Shown here piece after piece: positions 22,715 through 33,457 of a DNA stretch of 64,000 nucleotides (position 1 is its first letter; every line of letters begins with the position of its first letter). The notes beneath the pieces were generated by a model. The model was given only the letters and a program-made list of their open reading frames with translations. It was not told where the DNA came from and ran no database searches. The stretch comes from Progne subis subis (lineage: Eukaryota; Chordata; Aves; Passeriformes; Hirundinidae), in contig JAKJHU010000109.1 of NCBI GenBank assembly GCA_022316685.1, positions 1,240,001-1,304,000 on the forward strand, read 5' to 3'. A program made the position numbers and the translations under genes.

Positions 22715-23476
22715 TGTTAGAAATAATCTGGGCAGGAGACGGTGTTAGCTCCTTTAATGCCTTTATTATTTCAGCTCTTTAAACGAGGGACGGCTCGGGG
22801 ATGGGATGCCTACGCCGCCGCTGCTCAGACCGGACACTGTCGAGGAGGAGGTCTAGACGACTTTGCTGCCGCGCAGCCGCAGAGTCGGGAGCCTCGCCTC
22901 GCGGGAGTCCAATAGGTCTCACTCAGGGCCCACAGGTCCAGGGGGGTGTTTCCTAGCGAGGGTCTCTGAGGTTATGGTGACATTCTCGAGAACAGCTGGA
23001 GGACCTCAGCGGGTACTTGTGCTCTTTCCCCACCCAGCACTGTATTTCGTTTTCCTTAATCTTGAATCGGCTCGTTGTCTTTAGGGGTCTTTGGTGTCTG
23101 GTGCACTTCCGGCTTGCTTAATTTCCATACAGGGTGGTGCTAGACCCGGAGCAGGCGAGGAGTGGGCGAGGTTTCTAGGTTGACGAGCAGGCGGGGAGGG
23201 GCTGATGGCAAGGTGGGCGGTGTCGGTGCTGTACTCGGTGGCAAGGCATGGACTGAGCAGCGGGGCCTAACTTATTATAAGGTAAGTGGGGGGGTAGGGA
23301 CTTTCTGAAACTGGGAAGCAACCGGGGTTTTGGGGAACAGAGAACCGGACAACTTACAAATAACAGATAACATCGATACATAAACGGAGAATACAAACAA
23401 TTAATTACTGATAGCTAATAACCTGGACACTTAGTAACTTGTGAAATTGGCACCACGAGGTCTGTTATTTCTCTCA
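22715..23476 (-). repeat. Proviral 5' LTR, 762 bp, promoter copy
   Basis: Same length and, by eye, the same sequence as the left LTR. In the minus orientation it holds the promoter for the provirus: CCAAT motif near 23446-23450, TATA-like box at 23272-23280 and AATAAA at 22762-22767. Its outer end faces CHRNB4, about 25.5 kb away, but its transcription runs leftward, away from that gene. Confidence 0.96.
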
Positions 23477-23480
23477 GAGC
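23477..23480. repeat. Right target-site duplication of the provirus (GAGC)
   Basis: Exact copy of the four bases preceding the left LTR, marking the right border of the integration. Confidence 0.85.
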
Positions 23481-24725
23481 CTTTAGTTCTTTTCAAAAAA
23501 TTCATCCTCCAAAGAGTTTACCTTTTTCATCCAACCCCTGTACTTGCTGAAACCATCTCAAGGTGATAGTCCATGAGGAAATAGGAATTATTAATGCTTT
23601 ATTACTCACATTTTATTGCATCTTTATGGAGAGGAGACTTCACTTTCCTTATGATTTAAACAAGCCTTTTCTGTTCTTAACAATTCATAAAGAATTAAAA
23701 ACTATTTTCAACTTTACCCTGTGAGGTTCATTTGTGATTGCTCTCCCAGCACTGGTTTGATTTTTTTAAAATCAATTTTACCAGTACAAATACTTATAGA
23801 GCAACTATATTATCAAGTGTTACCAAAACCCCTCCTATTGCCACAATCAGTAGGGTTTACAATATTTAGATTACTTCAACATATTAATTATAGTTATCTA
23901 AAGTTATGGGTGTAAAAAGCAAAACTGCAACTTAATTTCCGTCCTTAAATATCTAAAATAAATGTGTTTTCAGTACTGTTTCCTAGGAAAATGTGCATTC
24001 ATCGCTAAATGCAAGAACTGCATTAACTCACAAGAACAGAAATTGAGAGTTCGAGTAGCTTGTCCCTGTGCACACCTGTGAAGTTTGATACTGGACACAG
24101 GAGGTTACTCTCCTCATTATCCACAGGCATCATTGTACTTCTAAAGGCCTGGACTTCAGCATTTTCCATTTTATTTCGACATTTAAATCTGAAAAATTAA
24201 AGGTTAGCAATGCTATACAATCATTAGCAGAATAATAGCAGCATGAAAATCTGTATTTGTATTCAAAACATACACACATTCAAAGTGCCTGTCCGAAAGA
24301 TAATTTTCCTCACAGTCACACCATTTAGTGATTTGAATAAGAAACTTGTTTGATTGGTTTGGTAAAGATAGAAGATTATTTCAGATAATTAAACCTAAAT
24401 GTGACTGCAAGGAGTTACAGAAAGATCTCACAACGCTGAAGGAGCATTCCAATTCAATATCCTTAAAACACTGTAATGCACATAAGGGTAGAACACTGCT
24501 AACTAAATATACTTCTCAATAGTATACTCACCATCCCTAAATAAATATAAGAGTCATCATGAATGGATTTATGAAAGTGTTTGATACTCACAGGCAGCAA
24601 AAATGCAGATATGTCTGGAATTCTTAAAAAGAAAATGTAGATAAACAGAAAAGATGAGCTTTTCTTAGCAGAAATCTCTGTGTTTTGATCACTAATCAGT
24701 TTCTTTTATTCTTCTCTCAGTATTC
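23481..24725. other. Intergenic AT-rich DNA
   Basis: The ancestral flank of the provirus. No frame, repeat or RNA gene that I can support is visible. Confidence 0.6.
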
Positions 24726-25340
24726 TGTGTATTAGGGTCCCCTAGACCTTAACCTCTCCTATGGACTCCCTGTTTAACTGGTAGGTTGTCAATCAACCTC
24801 AGTGCCACACCCCCCATTGGCCCACTGGCTGTTGCTCTCCCCTATATGACCTATTATGGTCAGGTTTCTAGTAGTTTCCCAGTTCTTTGTAATCCCATTG
24901 GTTTGTACCCCTATCAGTTTACCCTTGTGTTTTCCTATTGGTCATTGTACACCCTGCTCCCTCCCACACCTCTCAGTGATTGGTTGTTGGTGTTAGCTCC
25001 ACCCCCTCTCCCCACATATGAGCCTGGGCCCTCCAACTGTTGGTGTTTTAAGCTTCTGGACCCCTTCAGTGTGTCTGTAATAAAAATGCTCTGGATTTCT
25101 GCCGAAGGCCCTTCCCATGCTCCGTCATCAGCAAGTCACCTGTGGTGTGTGTGATTGCTGTGCATCTGCCCGAACCCTTTCCTCTGGGAGACACTTTTGG
25201 GAGGCTGCAGCGAGTCATCACTGACCCACACTGCAGCGGTCAGCAGAGATCAGCAATCTGGGTCAGGACCTTTGTTTGCTCAAGCACAATTGTTCTCACC
25301 CATGTTTTAATTACCAGTCACCTTTCCCTACACACATTTT
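24726..25340 (+). repeat. Probable solo LTR, plus orientation
   Basis: LTR-like promoter layout on the plus strand: several CCAAT or ATTGG motifs between about 24815 and 24985, an A/T-rich box at about 25014, and AATAAA at about 25078 followed by a GT-rich stretch. It opens near TGTGTATTAGG and closes near CCCTACA, compatible with TG...CA ends. No target duplication found and borders are approximate. Retroviral family not determined. Confidence 0.45.
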
Positions 25341-25370
25341 TGGTGGAATTATGTTCAAAAAATATATAAC

Positions 25371-25394
25371 TATTTATTTATTTATTTATTTTCA
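25371..25394. repeat. (TTTA)n microsatellite
   Basis: About five to six tandem TTTA units just past the preceding LTR-like element. Confidence 0.8.
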
Positions 25395-25563
25395 ACTCTT
25401 GCATACAGTTGAGCTGTGATGGCAGAAATTAGTGAGCAGTTATCACCGTTGCTTGCAGAAGGCATGAGCCAGCACTTCCCCTGCACCTGAGTGTCCCAGG
25501 AAACCTTCACCGGGATGTGCCCTGGCCTCGCTGCCCTCCCCCTGCCCTCAGCCCTGCCCTGCC

Positions 25564-27325
25564 TGCCTTAGTTTGAAAGACAGCTGTTTGCTAGGGAGGG
25601 CAGGGCCTCCCTTGGAATGGAGAATTCAAACCCCTTCCCTCCGAATTGTTATAATTTTGAGAATTAAGTGGGCTCTCAGGAAAAGATACAGGGATAGGAA
25701 TAACAGGTCTTTACTAGTACATATAGTATAACCAGGCAAACAAACAACAACAGCCACAGCATTAATAATAAACAGAACCAGGAACCCAGGAACAGCTTCC
25801 CTGAGCGCGGCACTTTCCCCTTTGGTGCAGTTCCGGGCACAGCCGGCAGGGGCGCTGGTGGCTCCCGGTGGGCGGGGCAGGTGCGATGATCCCCCCGCGG
25901 CTGCAGGGGGCGCTGTGGGGCGGGCTCGGGGAGCGCGTGGTGATGGCGGCTTTGTCCGGGATGGGAAGGGATGGAAGGGACGGATCAGAAACTCCAGAGC
26001 TGTGGCTGAAGGGATGGAAGGGATGGATCAGAAACTCCAGAGCTGTGGCTGAAGGGATGGATCAGAAACTCCAGAGCTGTGCCTGAAGGGATGGATCAGA
26101 AACTCCAGAGCTGTGGCTGAAGGGATGGAAGGGATGGATCAGAAACTCCAGAGCTGTGGCTGAAGGGATGGAAGGGATGGATCAGAAACTCCGGAGCTGT
26201 GGCTGAAGGGATGGAAGGGATGGATCAGAAACTCCAGAGCTGTGGCTGAAGGGATGGAAGGGATGGATCAGAAACTCCAGAGCTGTGGCTGAAGGGATGG
26301 AAGGGATGGATCAGAAACTCCAGAGCTGTGGCTGAAGGGATGGATCAGAAACTCCAGAGCTGTGCCTGAAGGGATGGATCAGAAACTCCAGAGCTGTGGC
26401 TGAAGGGATGGAAGGGATGGATCAGAAACTCCAGAGCTGTGGCTGAAGGGATGGAAGGGATGGATCAGAAACTCCGGAGCTGTGGCTGAAGGGATGGAAG
26501 GGATGGATCAGAAACTCCAGAGCTGTGGCTGAAGGGATGGAAGGGATGGATCAGAAACTCCAGAGCTGTGGCTGAAGGGATGGATCAGAAACTCTGGAGC
26601 TGTGCCTGAAGGGATGGAAGGGATGGATCAGAAACTCCAGAGCTGTGGCTGAAGGGATGGAAGGGATGGATCAGAAACTCCAGAGCTGAGGCTGAAGGGA
26701 TGGAAGGGATGGATCAGGAACTCCAGAGCTGAGGCTGAAGGGATGGAAGGGATGGATCAGGAACTCCAGAGCTGAGGCTGAAGGGATGGAAGGGATGGAT
26801 CAGGAACTCCAGAGCTGAGGCTGAAGGGATGAATCAGGAACTCCGGAACTGAGGCTGAAGGGATGGAAGGGATGGATCAGAAATTCCGGAGCTGAGGCTG
26901 AAGACACGGGAGGTCTCAGCAGGCAGGGGGTGCAGGCCACAGAGCAGCGAAAGAGAGTCAGAGCAGTGCCCAAGAAGCAGCGGGGGGAGCGATCCCGCTC
27001 CCAGCATGGCAACAGGCCCCTCCTCAGTGAGGCGGGGGATAACCAGGTCCCAGTTCAGTGGCTGCTCCCAGGCACAGGAGCTCACCTCACACCAGAAGAA
27101 ACAGGACCGAGCTGGACTTCCATAACAGGAGTGAGTTCTTTTCCCCAAGCTGCAGCCTGGCCGTCCTCTCTCCAAAAAGCCGAGAGCAAGAGCGAGCTGC
27201 TGCCCCCAGACCGAGAAACTCCCCGAGACAGAAAAAATGTGTCACCCGGTGCTACAACTCTCCTTTGGCCCCTTTGTTCTGCCTAAGTACCTACAAGTAC
27301 CAAGTATCCTAGCAATTTATAGGTG
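25564..27325 (-). repeat. ERVL-like LTR, minus orientation, expanded by an internal minisatellite
   Basis: The left end (TTTGAAAGACAGCTG, then CTAGGGAGG) matches the terminus of the LTR at 54985-55674 and, reversed, the ends of those at 38777-39445 and 41303-41917, so all four share a U5-type end. The following A-rich tract with AACAAACAA and AATAATAAACAGAACCAGG is also shared with the 54985 element. The element is interrupted by about 0.9 kb of tandem repeats, and its U3 end appears cut at 27325 by the start of another LTR. Uninterrupted relatives here are about 670-690 bp. Confidence 0.65.
25984..26905. repeat. Minisatellite, 43-bp unit, about 23 copies, with higher-order structure
   Basis: Tandem units containing GATCAGAAACTCCAGAGCTG followed by a GGCTGAAGGGATGG portion. 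Full units are 43 bp; short units of 34 bp lack one 9-bp GGATGGAAG-type block. Diagnostic variants recur in order. The CCGGAGC variant at about 26191 recurs at about 26474, and the GTGCC variant near 26081 recurs near 26363. The resulting higher-order period is 283 bp, that is five full plus two short units. Copies toward the right end drift to GAGCTGAGGC. The unit length is not a multiple of three, so the frames crossing it are not proteins. Confidence 0.92.
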
Positions 27326-27779
27326 TGGAAAACGCCAATCACTTGGTTTTTAAAATTTTAAAAGTTTAATAGTAAATAAGATGGTTATAAAAATAGCATT
27401 AGAGTTAAAAAATTGAACAATTAGAGTTAGGACAATACAAGACAATAAAAACAAATTACAGACGTCTGGGTGCCTCCCTGAGCAAAAAGCTCCGAAGAAG
27501 GACCCCTTTTAACAAAGGATTATCTCTTAAAAGCAATAGCCTGTTGAATATTCATAAATTTCATACATGATGCATAAATTCCATTCAAACAAAGAATTGT
27601 CTCTGGTTAGTATCACTTTTTTCCTTTAATCTCTATGGCATCCACAGGGCTGAGCGAGGCAGGAGGAGTTGGTCTCTTCTGATAAGGAAGTAGTAAATTC
27701 TTTTTTCTCTGAAAGATTTACGTTTTCCTGTGGTTGGTACATAAAAACTACATTTTAACTACAAAACTACATTTACCAT
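27326..27779 (-). repeat. Probable LTR of another bird ERV family, minus orientation
   Basis: Starts TGTGGAAAACGCCAATCACT directly where the preceding LTR is cut off. I recognise this start as that of an interspersed songbird LTR family, in reverse orientation. A TTAAAATTTTAA palindromic AT-rich segment follows. The right border is approximate and I found no target duplication. Confidence 0.4.
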
Positions 27780-29502
27780 ACGATCAAAATATTAATACAA
27801 CATTAACAATCAATACAACATAATACATATAGTAAATATATTGCGTAGAGCCATATAATATGCACTTTTCACATAGGGAAAAATTCTCTAAGTAAAGAAG
27901 ATAAACAAATCTAATGCCCAACACTGCCCCACGGCTGGACAGCACATCAAATGCTCTGCTTGCCAGACATGTCTGCAGGACAAAGATGGGCTGAAGCGCA
28001 ACTAATGCTGGTTCAGAGAGAACACCTTCCAGGCTGTCACAACAGAAAGGTGTCAGAAGAACTAATAAATAATGAAACCTGACTTTGCTTTTCAATATCT
28101 GCAAGTCAGGCATTTAAGAAGTTGACTGCAAACCCAAAGTTTAAAAAACTTGATGATTCAAGGAGAATAATCAGTTATTGTATAAAGAGCAACTAATTCA
28201 ATTCAGAATAAAGCAAATCAGTTTCCCTGCATGGGCACAGCAGCGCAGTAAGCAGTGTTTGCTGAGCATCCCTCCCAGCTGCTGCACCCATGCAACGCAG
28301 TCACAGTGTGGCTACAGGGATGCGGCAGGACTGAGTGGCATGAGAAGGCAGCAAAACAGTCACATCATCCCCCTGGGAACTCATACATGGCCGATGAAAG
28401 TCCAAGGCAGTGCCTCTACCCACCAGGAGGTAACACTGCTGAAGAGGATTTCAGATGCAGACCAATATGGACACACAGGTGCACCTGCAATTATCCAGGA
28501 ATGCAGCACCTCAGTTTATGGGTACTGTTGAGAAATCACTATTCCTGCATAAGAGGAAACAACTGAAGGCAAGTACGGTCTTTATTGTGATTTATGTGGT
28601 CCTTAGATCAGGTTTTAAATGTAGTGTGTTCAACCACTGCCCCTGGAGACACTACAACTGCTCACAGCTTCCACACATGGAAAGCCCATAGCAGGTTCCT
28701 CCTGTGCAGAGTGATTCCTCTTCTGCTGTGTGTGCCCTGCTCTGCCTTGGGAACTGACAGAGAAAAACTTCCAGTTCCCTAACCTCCTCTCTGCTCCTTC
28801 ATCTCATCCCAGACAAAACTAATGTGCTTACTCCTAATGGCCAGTTCTTGTCCTTCACAAATGACGTCACTATCGGTATTTGCACATTTCAGAGTTTGGA
28901 GTGAGTCACTTGAGTTTCTTCATCAGTTTCTGTATTTATGGAAGGTGGTAAGATCTATAATGTACAGACAGTCCTCCGCATTGTGAGAGTACTGCTACAG
29001 ATCACTATCAGCAAAAAAGTGCACGTCATAAATGAGAGGACTTTTTGGTAACTATTTTATAGTGCTGGTTATAAATGGGGTCACTGATTTACCTACAGCC
29101 TGGTGCACACACCCCTGCAGGGCCAGACACCATTCATTTTTGCAACACTTTCCATTGTCTTCCAAGTAGGACAGTGTTCTAATACCTAAATGCATTTGTA
29201 GAGTGAGTAGATTTCTCTATTCCCATTACTCATTGACTTTTCATTCGATGTCCTGCAAGTCTCAAACATCCTGACTTCTTAAAAGAACCTATTATTAGAC
29301 CAAGGCAGGAGCCCAAAACCATGAGGATGTACTTTCAAAACCCCTTTGCCATGATTATGCATTTGCTATGCAGAAATGAACTTTCTAACTCAGACAGTGA
29401 GGAGTTCTGGCAAACAGGCAAAAGAGAGACACCATTAATTGTTATAAATTCCTTTTACTGGTGTCAGTTTTCCATCTCGGAATTTTTACAAGGATGGCAT
29501 TG

Positions 29503-29532
29503 TTCTTATCCCAGCACTTGCTGGGATAAGAA
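29503..29532. repeat. Perfect inverted repeat, 14-bp arms, 2-base centre
   Basis: TTCTTATCCCAGCA, then CT, then the exact reverse complement. It could form a cruciform or an RNA hairpin. It is too short for a microRNA precursor and no function is implied. Confidence 0.85.
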
Positions 29533-32500
29533 AGACTGAAAGAAAATGAATTAACAAATAAACAAAAACCCCAAAACAACAACAAAAAACCCGCAGCAAC
29601 AACAAAAAAGACATCAGCGTGACATTCAGTATGTCTATTTTCTTACTGGTCTCTGGGATAGCACAATCTAAAACAGCACACCCTCAGCAAAAGTGGAACA
29701 GAAAAGGCACATATATTTAAATATTAATAACTTTTACTGCTCTAAAGCATTAGAAACAGCTCTGCTCACTACACACTAAAGAGCTGATCCCAGAACTAGA
29801 GGCATAACCCATCATTATCTTCCTAATGTGGGTAACATATTGATTTTTGTTCCTTTTATTCATGCATCAGGGCTCCCAGTGAGTGCACGTGCACATATGT
29901 GTCTATTTGAGTGTGTGGAGTAAAAACCAGAGATGGATGATTTTCTCAGAGATTTCGATCCGTGTCTCTGGACACAATAGCTTTTGCCCTAACATTTTAT
30001 GTTTTTTCTGCTCCTTCCTGTAGGAGCTGTTGTTTCTACGCTCACCCTGCAGCTGTGAAATGAGAGTCTGAGCTGTGTCTCAGCTGAGAGCAAGCGGTGA
30101 AGCGTGATACCAACCTGACCTTCCATCCTCTCTGCAGGCAAATATGTTGCTTTTACAGTGCTTCCAGCCTCGGCTGAACTGAAGTTGAAAGGACAGACTT
30201 ATTCCTGATCCTGCAGCTAGTGCAGGTTCTTGCACAGTGCACGCATCAGATCTCAGCTGAAGTCCCTGTCAGCAAATTGAACCATGTCAGAACGGTCTAG
30301 AAAAGCAGGAGAAATAGAGAGAAGAGCTAAATAAACTCCCAGCAAAGTCAACTGACAACCCTGTATCTTATTACTCACTTAGCAGTATTTCTTTCTGTTT
30401 AAAAAAAATAATTGAGAGTATGTAGCAATTGTTGTAGTTCTCCTGGTATTTTACTGTTGTGGGAAAAGGTAATAGAAGAGACTTTGCCTGACACTCCTTG
30501 CTGACATTCCTTACTCCCTGTTAGCCAGAGACCAACCCTACATTTCAGGATAAATTCTTTCTTGCAAAGGTAGAAATGGCCTCAAGCCCCATGCACATTT
30601 GGATCTTTGATGTGTCCTTACTTCTTGCAAAAGAAAAAGATTTTTCCTACAGGGGAAGGCAGAAACCCCTGAATGAGTGTTCCAGAAGGCTGTTTTTGGA
30701 AATGTCTGAGCATTTGTGTGGAAGATATGGTTGCAATTACAGGACACACAACATGTGAATGGGAATGCCAGGGCTCATGTGAGATCTGTCTGCAGATTCC
30801 AGCCTGTAGTATTTCTTCTCCAGCCAGGACTTGGGAAAGATATAAATAACACTTAGTGTGCTGGCAAACTGAGCTGTGACAAACTGCTGGGCTGAGTGCT
30901 CAGTGTCATCCTGAAGGAATCAGCACTTTTTTGCGATGCTACTTCAAATCTTAATAATTGGAATAGATTGAAAAGATTAAGTATGCAGATACACTGATTC
31001 CATTTCAGAGCAAAATTGTAAATACACAAAAATCAGGAGCATAGAAGGAAAATTCCCTCTAGAAACAGTCTCTTTTCCTCTCTCATATCTAATCCAAAAG
31101 GATTTAGCCTAGTACGTAATGTGCACACTGGTTAGAGAAAACAATCTATCCAGCATTAAGTGCCTTCCATGGCATCTGCTGCACAAATCCAGTGTCCCCA
31201 CTTAACCATGCTGGTTTTATGTGAGCTCACGGACAAAGGCAAGAGGAAGAAATGAATACAGGCAGATTGGACAGAAAATCTATTTCCAGAAATTCAGTCT
31301 CATCTTTTCACTGACCTCAGGGAGACTATAACAGAGATAATTCTGCTCCAAGTGTAGCATGGTGATGACTTTAAAAGGCTGTGCCAGTTGGCAGGAGAAA
31401 CAGAGAAGAGTCGAACAAGGAGCGGTGCTTGGAGCACGCACGGGCCCAGAAAAGCTTCCCTGACTTTGTCCTGTTAGAACATGGAAAGTACTGAAGAAAA
31501 ACCAAACCACCTCTTCCCTAGAAGTTTAGCTGGACTAATTTTCAGCTATAATTCATAATTCATTCAACCTAGCCCTTGCCAAGGACTGCCTAAGTAAAAC
31601 CAAGGTGACTTCCCCAGCCACCTCACTCTCCTTTGTACACAACAGGATCATGTATTTCTCTATACTCCCCAAGAATAACCTCACTGCCTGGTAAAAAACC
31701 AAAGTATTTCTTTTATTATACACCTCTTTCAGACCCTGAAATAAAGACACTGTGTGATGACAAACCCAACAAGGAAGGCTTCAAATGTCACTCCAGAGAC
31801 TAAGATAAACAAAATTGTGGTCTTGGCCAGACTTGCTATGAAGCTCTACCTCCAAAGGAGGCAGCCTGGGACTTCAGGCCCTGAATGCTCCTGCTCAGAC
31901 TGAGGAGGTCTCAGCAGAAGTCCGTGCGGTACCCACCTACATAAACCTTTCAAGCATAGAAGAGAGGAGTGGAATCTAAAATGTCCTCTTTTCCTAAGTG
32001 TGAAATCAATAACTATTTGCCAAGATGTTTGCATCTAGGTATTGCTCAGAGGTCATGATGTTCAGTGTGAGCTCTACTGCCTTATTAGGCTGGTAATGAA
32101 CTCATAAATGTCTGAAGGGGACATGCACTGAATGTAATTTTGAATTTCTGTAGAGGCCAGTTGATTATCATGGCCCTGAGTAAGGTGCTACTTGACCTAC
32201 TAAGAGGCTGACTGCATGAAGATTCAGGCTCAGGAGCTTCTATGCATAGATGCACTTTTCATGCTCTGTATGCTCTAACTTACTGGGTATTTTTGCCTTA
32301 CTAGAATTAATTTACTCTTACTTCTGTCAGTTTAGCTCAATCTCATAGAGCAAAATAATTGGCCTTTAACAAAGCAGGCATCCCAAAATATAACTGAAAG
32401 ATACACTCACCAGAATTCAGACTTTTTGTTCCATTCCTCTGCCTGTATTTGTGTATTTTTCTGTTAAAAAAGAATCACACCCTGACAGAACAGATTCAAG

Positions 32501-33418
32501 AAAGGATGGCAAAACCTTCTGTCAATAAACCCAGTGGGACTGGGAGTTGGAACTTTCTATTCTCCTCAAATACAGAACATCTTAGTTTTAACCCCATTGG
32601 TTCGATATTCAAGCTGCTGCAAATAGCTCTTTTTGGTCTTAAGAAAGTGTTGTTTGCATAAACCTAGCCTAAAGCAGACACTACTGGAGCAATTTTTAGA
32701 AACAATTCTAAAGCAACTGGATATCCTGGATAAAGTGCAGCTCAACTGGCACATGAATCAAGCTGAAGGGGTAAAATTCACATTAAGACATTATATAATG
32801 CGTGTATTTGATCCCTGTTAACGTAGGATTTAACAGCCTCCTGGCTTTGTAAGTCATCCTCTCAACAACCCAGTGAGGAAGCAGAGAGAAGCTAAAGGAC
32901 TTAGCTTTAAGCACACAGAAATTGTGGAGAAGAATAAGGAATGGCTCCAACCTAGACAAACCAGACTATGTGCAGAGTCTGCTCTGCTTGTGCCACAGAG
33001 CCAATCCACTTGCTGAACTGTCCATGCAGAAAGAAAAGTAATGAGAACCATAGGAAACATCACACAAGAACCTAGACCTTGGGCAAAAGCAAGATTTCTT
33101 TCCATGGCTCTCCTCCCTGGCTGCTGGTTGCCTGCTCCAGTGATTTCAGCAAGGCCCAGGCTTACTCCAAATGCTCTTAATGAAAGACCAAGGAACCATC
33201 TGAACCAACTCTATTCTCTGTTGCATTCAGTTATAAAGAATTTTTATGCTTCTGAGACTAAATTCCTGGATATAGAAAAAAATAATTAAGAACTGTTTCA
33301 CATTTTGGTTGCTTCCTGCTCATTAGATGACTTATTAAGTAAATGATCAGAAATAAAACCTAGGCAGTTAATCATCCTTTAAAATGGTAGATTACTTTGA
33401 TTTTTTAATTGATGTAAG

Positions 33419-33420
<2 letters not shown>

Positions 33421-33453
<33 letters not shown>
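33421..33453. repeat. Poly(A) run, 33 bases
   Basis: Uninterrupted A homopolymer. It may be the tail of a retroposed sequence, but no recognisable retrocopy or target duplication is next to it. Confidence 0.85.

Positions 33454-33457
<4 letters not shown>

Larger units (their letters stand above)
12960..23476 (-). mobile_element. Full-length gammaretrovirus-like endogenous provirus, apparently intact
   Basis: A 10,517-bp provirus on the minus strand in the order 5' LTR (22715-23476), PBS, long leader, gag, in-frame UAG, pol, env, polypurine tract, 3' LTR (12960-13721). The two 762-bp LTRs are a constant 9755 bp apart and showed no mismatch when I compared them by eye. The flanks carry a 4-bp GAGC duplication. 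Gag, pol and env are each open from start to stop. Gammaretrovirus-like traits are the tRNA-Pro primer site, one CCHC zinc knuckle, a same-frame gag-UAG-pol junction, an integrase GPF motif near the pol C-terminus and a CXXC motif in Env SU. Identical LTRs mean recent insertion, because LTRs start identical and diverge with age. Whether it is transcribed, or fixed in the species, cannot be seen here. Confidence 0.97.

Noticed and set aside
25822..26086. Repetitive frames through the minisatellite
   Set aside because: The 43-bp and 34-bp units are not multiples of three, so the frames shift and end; no protein repeat is maintained.
25984..26905. Possible CRISPR array, from regular repeats
   Set aside because: Units are directly tandem without unique spacers, in a eukaryotic genome, and vary as a minisatellite does.
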